From Gemmatimonadota bacterium (GTDB taxonomy: Bacteria; Latescibacterota; UBA2968; UBA8231): a stretch of DNA of 7,306 bases. Made by a program: the position numbers and the translations under genes. The DNA lies in assembly GCA_026706505.1 (NCBI GenBank), contig JAPOYQ010000494.1, positions 4,485-11,790 of the forward strand. Direction: 5' to 3'. Below, piece by piece: positions 1-3,173 of this stretch (positions within the stretch are counted from its first letter, which is position 1; each line of letters opens with the position of its first letter). Under the pieces are notes generated by a model that saw only the letters and a program-made list of their open reading frames with translations, did not search any database and had not been told where the DNA came from.

Positions 1-114
1 CAGACGACGCTCTTTTACACTTTGCAGAGGGATGAACAGGGGTTGGTGCGTTCCTACAGATACGGGTACGATCAACTTGAGCACTGCATAGCTCATGGCA
101 TAGAGATTAGATGA
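1..114 (+). CDS. C-terminal end of an AAA_15/AAA_21-type ATPase (partial)
   Basis: Frame 1 is open from the first base to TGA at 112-114 and encodes 37 residues that end in GIEIR. The segment has the form aromatic-rich strand, 'RDEQG', 'RYGYDQLEHCIAHGIEIR'. From memory this resembles the extreme C-terminus of stand-alone AAA_15/AAA_21 (OLD-type ABC) ATPases, which often end in a Tyr-x-x-Leu helix followed by G-x-E-I/V-R. None of the Walker or signature motifs lie inside the window, so the call rests on this tail and on the TOPRIM-like gene directly downstream. The stop codon overlaps the start of that gene (ATGATG at 111-116), which implies translational coupling and a two-gene unit. It could instead be the end of an unrelated protein. 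The rest of the gene lies upstream of the window. Confidence 0.55.
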   Translation, partial: QTTLFYTLQRDEQGLVRSYRYGYDQLEHCIAHGIEIR

Positions 115-683
115 TGGTTGCCGACTGGGTGGTATTCGTCGAGGGGAGTGATGACGAACACTTCATAAGGTGTCTGTTGCAACATATAAGTGTTGCTAAC
201 GTCGATACTGCTCGAATCGGAGGAGGGGTATCGAAACTTCCAAGCGTTGCTCCTCAAATACAAAGACGCCGAGATGCGGGAGCGCGCATCGCCGTCGTAC
301 TAGATGCAAACTCCGATTTTGAGGGGCGACGTGCCGAGTTTCTGAGGAAGAAAGATGAACTCGGACTTCCAATAGACCGCTTCTTTCTCTCGCCAAACAA
401 TAAGGACGGAGGATGCCTTGAGACCTTGCTGGAGGAGATGGCCATCCCCGATCATCGCGTCGTGTACGATTGCTTAAAAAAATACGAAGACTGCTTACTC
501 CGTAACGGGAAATACCAACTTCCGAATCCCAAGGGGCGAATCTACGCATACTGCGAGGCACTCAATATCGAGACCCACCCAAGCAAGCGGAATTATGGAG
601 ACTCAAAGTATTGGGACTTGAATACGCCTACCTTAGAACCGCTGAAACAGTTTCTCTGTGACCTGCACGCTACGGCACCATAG
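111..683 (+). CDS. TOPRIM-like DUF3226-type protein, probable partner of the upstream ATPase
   Basis: This 190-residue protein shows a TOPRIM-like layout. There is an N-terminal strand with FVEGSDD (Glu11), then VVLDANSD (Asp65, Asn67, Asp69), where a TOPRIM fold puts its DxD metal site. A conserved-looking SPNNKDGGCLETLL block (about 94-107) and a C-terminal YWDLNTPTLEPLKQFL block (about 167-182) follow. This order matches what I recall of DUF3226 (TOPRIM superfamily). TOPRIM domains cut or rejoin nucleic acids, and paired with AAA/ABC ATPases they form OLD-like and PARIS-like anti-phage effectors. The DxD motif is loosened, with Asn at the middle-side position, so catalytic activity is uncertain. 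The gene starts either at 111 (4-nt ATGA overlap with the upstream stop) or at 114 (TGATG). No strong ribosome binding site is visible, which fits coupling. Its base composition is poorer in G+C than the operon downstream. The family call is fairly secure; the defence role is inference. Confidence 0.7.
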   Translation: MMVADWVVFVEGSDDEHFIRCLLQHISVANVDTARIGGGVSKLPSVAPQIQRRRDAGARIAVVLDANSDFEGRRAEFLRKKDELGLPIDRFFLSPNNKDGGCLETLLEEMAIPDHRVVYDCLKKYEDCLLRNGKYQLPNPKGRIYAYCEALNIETHPSKRNYGDSKYWDLNTPTLEPLKQFLCDLHATAP

Positions 684-828
684 GCCCTATTAGCCAATAG
701 TGAATCCCCACCTCCGCGCCCAATGGCGCTGACCGTCACTCAGTCTGTCCTCCATTAACCTCCGAGCCTGAGGATCAGCTCAAGAATTCTCTCTGAATCC
801 ACGAGTTCAGTCAATCCAGCGGATTATT
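684..828. other. Intergenic stretch with small hairpins, no gene seen
   Basis: No coding frame is supported here. Three short inverted repeats are visible. CTATT-AGCC-AATAG lies at 687-700, just after the TOPRIM gene stop. GCGCC-CAAT-GGCGC lies at 716-729. GAG(C)CTGA-GGA-TCAGCTC lies at 764-781, seven pairs with one bulged C. None is followed by a run of T, so none is a convincing intrinsic terminator, although one of them may end the upstream transcript by another route. No tRNA-like or riboswitch-like pattern was recognised. Confidence 0.5.
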
Positions 829-854
829 AAAAATTAAATTTTTCAATTTTATTA
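829..854 (+). promoter_or_regulatory. AT-rich UP-like element with a 7-bp inverted repeat
   Basis: Directly upstream of the -35 box the sequence is almost pure A/T. It contains AAAAATT-A-AATTTTT at 829-843, a perfect 7-bp inverted repeat around one central A, then AATTTTATT. A-tracts and T-tracts at this distance act as UP elements that contact the RNA polymerase alpha subunit. The symmetry could also make it an operator, or the stem of a weak bidirectional terminator. The sequence shows the tract and the symmetry; the role is inference. Confidence 0.45.
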
Positions 855-883
855 TTGATTTTTTTTAAAAATACAGCTATAAT
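855..883 (+). promoter_or_regulatory. Sigma70-type promoter of the five-gene operon
   Basis: TTGATT at 855-860 (four of six matches to TTGACA) is followed by exactly 17 bp and then a perfect TATAAT at 878-883. The expected transcription start is about 889-891, giving a leader of roughly 27 nt before the start region at 917. The A/T-rich stretch immediately upstream would strengthen it. No similar promoter was seen in the short gaps further down the operon. The drop from ~60% to ~10-15% G+C in this interval makes chance AT-rich matches more likely, but consensus -10, ideal spacing and position relative to the gene together make this a strong call. Confidence 0.8.
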
Positions 884-904
884 TACGTCTAAATCTAACC
901 ATTT

Positions 905-919
905 GGAGGTTTTGCCATC
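905..919 (+). promoter_or_regulatory. Ribosome binding site facing an apparent ATC start codon
   Basis: GGAGG at 905-909 is a near-perfect Shine-Dalgarno sequence. Seven bases later, where an ATG would be expected, the sequence reads ATC (917-919) in the frame of the DUF2089 gene. There is an in-frame TAA at 896-898 and no ATG, GTG or TTG in that frame until GTG at 965, which has no Shine-Dalgarno site. The same operon has AGGAGGATCGCCATG at its fourth gene, with nearly the same spacing and the same GCC before the start. A rare AUC start, or an ATG-to-ATC change, is the simplest reading. Confidence 0.6.
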
Positions 920-1306
920 AAAGACTGGAAAGAGCTAACCGATCTGACGCAGGGCGCACGTATCGTGGTAGAGCGGGTTTCCCTGCCGGACAGCGCCATC
1001 GCGATCGAAGGACAATTCGAGCCACCTGTCCTAGCGCGTCTTTCCGCCGAGGACCAGGTATTCGTAATGGCCTTCGTCCAAGTCCACGGCTCGATCAAAG
1101 AAATGGAGCGCATATTTGGCATTAGCTACCCAACGGTCAAAAACCGACTGGATGCCATTGCCGAGCAGCTACCGTTGGTCGAGACGGTGACCCGAACCGC
1201 GGAATCGGCTAGCACCCCGCGCTCGAATCCCCAATCAGCGGCGGTACTCGACAGCTTGGAACGCGGCGAGATCGATGTCGAAGAGGCGCTGCGGAGGCTC
1301 TCCTGA
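917..1306 (+). CDS. DUF2089 helix-turn-helix regulator with C-terminal SHOCT-like segment
   Basis: Read from the ATC at 917 this is 129 residues; from GTG at 965 it is 113. The longer form is preferred because codons 1-16 (KDWKELTDLTQGARIVV) look like the conserved N-terminus of DUF2089 proteins and a GGAGG lies at the right distance. After a strand region (LPDSAIAIEGQFEPPVLARL), residues about 43-86 contain SAEDQVFVMAFVQVHGSIKEME, then FGISYPTVKNRLDAI. This is a sigma-region-4-like helix-turn-helix, so DNA binding is likely. Residues about 107-128 (AVLDSLERGEIDVEEALRRL) repeat the motif found at the N-termini of the third and fourth products of the operon. DUF2089 proteins are poorly characterised putative transcription regulators, often next to DUF4097 proteins. 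As first gene behind the promoter it may autoregulate the operon. The stop TGA shares its last A with the next ATG. Confidence 0.8.
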   Translation: MKDWKELTDLTQGARIVVERVSLPDSAIAIEGQFEPPVLARLSAEDQVFVMAFVQVHGSIKEMERIFGISYPTVKNRLDAIAEQLPLVETVTRTAESASTPRSNPQSAAVLDSLERGEIDVEEALRRLS

Positions 1307-1581
1307 TGCTGCCACCCATGTTCCTGAGAGTGCGAGTCCAGGGCGACAAGCGGCGCATTCGGCTGTGGATCCCGCTCATAGTGCTATGGCCGGTCATTGC
1401 CGTCGTGGTGCTGCTGGGGACGCCTGTTGCAATACTGGTAGCGGCGCGCTCGGGGCACCGCGCTCGGAGCCGTTCCGTCTTGCTGGCTGGCCCTTTGCTT
1501 CTATACGTGCTTGCCTCGCTGCGCGGCCTGCGCTGCGACGTAGTCTCTGGCGAGGATCGCGTGTTCATTTCAATTGACTAG
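1306..1581 (+). CDS. Small two-segment membrane protein
   Basis: This 91-residue protein is not a family I can name. An N-terminal basic segment (FLRVRVQGDKRRIRL) leads into a long hydrophobic stretch at about 20-47 (rich in I, V, L, with WP at 28-29). A basic loop follows (RSGHRARSRS), then a second hydrophobic stretch at about 58-73 and a short polar tail ending in VFISID. It is probably an inner-membrane hairpin with Arg-rich loops on the cytoplasmic side. Its ATG overlaps the DUF2089 stop by one base (TGATG), so translation is probably coupled. It lies between the regulator and the DUF4097 protein, which suggests it is the membrane anchor or sensor of the module; that is inference. Overlapping open frames in this interval lack its membrane-protein pattern and its overlap start. 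Confidence 0.7.
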   Translation: MLPPMFLRVRVQGDKRRIRLWIPLIVLWPVIAVVVLLGTPVAILVAARSGHRARSRSVLLAGPLLLYVLASLRGLRCDVVSGEDRVFISID

Positions 1582-1590
1582 GAGGATATG

Positions 1591-2667
1591 ATGACTGAAG
1601 AACGGCGCAAAGTCCTCGACATGCTTTCGGAGGGGAAGGTCACTGTAGAAGAGGCCGAGCGTCTCCTAGAGGTGCTGCAAGACTCCCACCGCGTCGAAAC
1701 TCGCAAGAAGCGCAGAAGGCGTAGAATTAATGATCCGATATCTCCAATACCTGGCGTTGAGGCGCTACAAGACTCCCTCGAAGGACTCGGAGAAGAAATC
1801 GGAAAAGGACTCGAAGAAGGACTCGAAGGACTCGAAGAGTCCCTATCCGGGTGGTCAGAGAGCGAAGAAGACCCCCGCGACGAGGACGGCAAGCCGTCCA
1901 TGCGCGACGATACTTTCGCCGTGGGTGACAACCCGCGCCTCGTAGTGCGCGGCTTCAACGGCCGCATCCGGGTCCTTGCCGGCGAACCCGGCTCGATTCG
2001 CGTGCGGACGAGGCTGAAAAAACCTCGCGGAATCAAGTACAGAGCCGTGCAGGAAGGAGACCTCGTCACGGTCGAGGCCAAGCCGGATCGGCAATCCGAG
2101 GGATTCCTGCATGGACTCTCCCGCCAGTCCTCTGGAGCAAACATTGAGGTTACTGTGCCCGTCGCAACTAGCGTTGACTTGGCGACTAGCAACGGGCCAG
2201 TGGAGCTTCAAGGAACAGAGGGCGGTGGAGCGGTGCAGACCAAGAACGGGCGTATAAGGGTCGAAAACTTCAAGGGCGACCTGAACGCGACGACCAAGAA
2301 CGCCCCGATCACGGTCAAGACATTTTCTGGCTCGGCAGAGCTTTCTTCTACCAATAGCCGCGTGTCCATTGAGGACGCATACGGCCGCTTCGATGCGCGG
2401 ACGACCAATGGGTCGATAAAATTTCAGGGAAGCATCGAGCCCGGAACCGACAACAGACTATCCACCACGAACGGCAGCATCAAAGTCGCTCTGGACGCCG
2501 ACCCGAGCTTCAAGCTGACGGCTGCAACGGTCAATGGACGAGTCCGCTGCGAGGTGCCGGGCTTCGTCGCAGCGGTCGAGAAGCGCCACAAGCTCAAGGG
2601 AACAGTGGGCGAAGGCGAGGCCGAATTGATCGCCAAAACCGTGAACGGCTCCATCGCGATTCAGTAG
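1591..2667 (+). CDS. YvlB/LiaX-like protein: SHOCT-like helix plus DUF4097 beta-solenoid
   Basis: AGGAGG at 1580-1585 is only 2 nt from the ATG at 1588 but 5 nt from the ATG at 1591, so 1591 (358 aa) is preferred. Residues 4-30 (RRKVLDMLSEGKVTVEEAERLL) form the SHOCT-like N-terminal helix pair seen in Bacillus YvlB and Enterococcus LiaX. A run of Arg/Lys (38-45) follows, then a Leu/Glu/Gly amphipathic stretch (Leu63, 66, 74, 78, 81, 85, Trp88) and an acidic stretch. From about 115 to the end comes a DUF4097 domain with recurring (T/S/K)NG(S/R)I turns. Their Asn residues fall at 201, 219, 237, 255, 273, 294, 315 and 352, as expected for stacked beta-solenoid rungs. No signal peptide is visible, so it is probably cytoplasmic or peripheral to the membrane. 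LiaX controls a cell-envelope stress response in Enterococcus; a similar role here is inference. Confidence 0.82.
   Translation: MTEERRKVLDMLSEGKVTVEEAERLLEVLQDSHRVETRKKRRRRRINDPISPIPGVEALQDSLEGLGEEIGKGLEEGLEGLEESLSGWSESEEDPRDEDGKPSMRDDTFAVGDNPRLVVRGFNGRIRVLAGEPGSIRVRTRLKKPRGIKYRAVQEGDLVTVEAKPDRQSEGFLHGLSRQSSGANIEVTVPVATSVDLATSNGPVELQGTEGGGAVQTKNGRIRVENFKGDLNATTKNAPITVKTFSGSAELSSTNSRVSIEDAYGRFDARTTNGSIKFQGSIEPGTDNRLSTTNGSIKVALDADPSFKLTAATVNGRVRCEVPGFVAAVEKRHKLKGTVGEGEAELIAKTVNGSIAIQ
1805..1837 (+). repeat. Tandem 12-bp repeat inside the DUF4097 gene
   Basis: AAGGACTCGAAG occurs at 1805-1816 and again, abutting, at 1817-1828. It is followed by the 9-bp partial GACTCGAAG at 1829-1837, and a degenerate copy (AAGGACTCGGAG) lies at 1781-1792. 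The unit is four codons long, so gain or loss keeps frame and only lengthens or shortens the Leu/Glu/Gly amphipathic stretch. The last part also forms GGACTC-GAA-GAGTCC (1828-1842), a perfect 6-bp hairpin, probably incidental. Confidence 0.75.
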
Positions 2668-2697
2668 CCAAACGCAGCAACAAACAGGAGGATCGCC

Positions 2698-3150
2698 ATG
2701 AACGAAAACAGCAGACGCGTACTTGAGATGCTATCGGAAGGCAAGGTGTCCGTCGATGAGGCCGAGCGCCTGCTCTCCCTCGTTGACGAGGAGCCAGAGA
2801 CGACCACAGCGGTGCAGCCGCTAGCGCCCCCAGCGCCCCCCCCAGCGCCCCCAGCGCCCCCACAAGCGGGATCAGCCCGGCGATATCTGAGAGTCACCGT
2901 CGATTCGGACGATGATGAGCACATCGACGTCCGGGTGCCGCTGGCGCTGATCAAGGCTGGAGTCAAGCTACATACCTTGCTCCCGGCGCAAGCCACGACG
3001 GGAATCAATACAGCTCTGCAGGACAACGGCATCAACGTTGACATTGACAACCTGCGAACCGAGGATCTAGAGCCGCTCATCGACGCTCTAAGCGAGATCG
3101 AGGTCAATATCCAAGACGGGGACGAGAAGGTTCGAGTTTACTGCGAATAA
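2698..3150 (+). CDS. SHOCT-like small protein with Pro-rich linker and conserved C-terminal domain
   Basis: AGGAGG at 2686-2691 lies 6 nt before this ATG. Residues 6-28 (RRVLEMLSEGKVSVDEAERLLSL) are nearly the same as the N-terminus of the preceding gene product, at both protein and DNA level. Residues 41-56 are a Pro/Ala linker (APPAPPPAPPAPP). Residues 61-150 form a compact acidic alpha/beta domain. It starts with YLRVTVDSDDDEHIDVRVPL, goes on through LIKAGVKL and a GINVDIDNL segment, and ends in the strand pair EIEVNIQDG / EKVRVYCE. I recall similar domains next to YvlB-like proteins but cannot give a characterised function. No signal peptide or membrane segment is visible. It probably works in the cytoplasm with the DUF4097 protein, perhaps pairing through the shared helices; that is inference. 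Confidence 0.75.
   Translation: MNENSRRVLEMLSEGKVSVDEAERLLSLVDEEPETTTAVQPLAPPAPPPAPPAPPQAGSARRYLRVTVDSDDDEHIDVRVPLALIKAGVKLHTLLPAQATTGINTALQDNGINVDIDNLRTEDLEPLIDALSEIEVNIQDGDEKVRVYCE
2822..2864 (+). repeat. Short C-rich tandem repeat encoding the Pro/Ala linker
   Basis: The block is built from near-copies of AGCGCCCCC separated by 0-3 extra C. It includes an uninterrupted run of eight C at 2836-2843. The unit encodes APP. Such C-tracts are prone to slippage, and a change of one base would shift the frame before the conserved C-terminal domain. Only one frame is intact as given. Confidence 0.6.
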
Positions 3151-3173
3151 TCCAAACCGCGAGGAACATTGAG

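Noticed and set aside
716..729. GCGCC-CAAT-GGCGC hairpin as an intrinsic terminator
   Set aside because: No T-run follows on either strand, so it does not meet the pattern.
829..870. A/T inverted repeat and T8 run as a terminator for the TOPRIM gene
   Set aside because: The stem is A/T only and too weak for a usual intrinsic terminator, and the tract overlaps a strong promoter, which is a better explanation.
1275..1577. Plus-strand 100-aa frame overlapping the small membrane protein
   Set aside because: The competing frame at 1306-1581 has the stop/start overlap, hydrophobic segments and leads exactly into the next gene's ribosome site; this one has none of these.
1578..2192. 204-aa Ser/Arg-rich open frame on the minus strand
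   Set aside because: The Ser/Arg bias is what results from reading the Glu/Gly-rich DUF4097 gene backwards. No start signal or family match.
2836..2843. C8 run as a frameshift error
   Set aside because: The frame is intact through the run into a conserved-looking C-terminal domain, so the gene is not broken as given.
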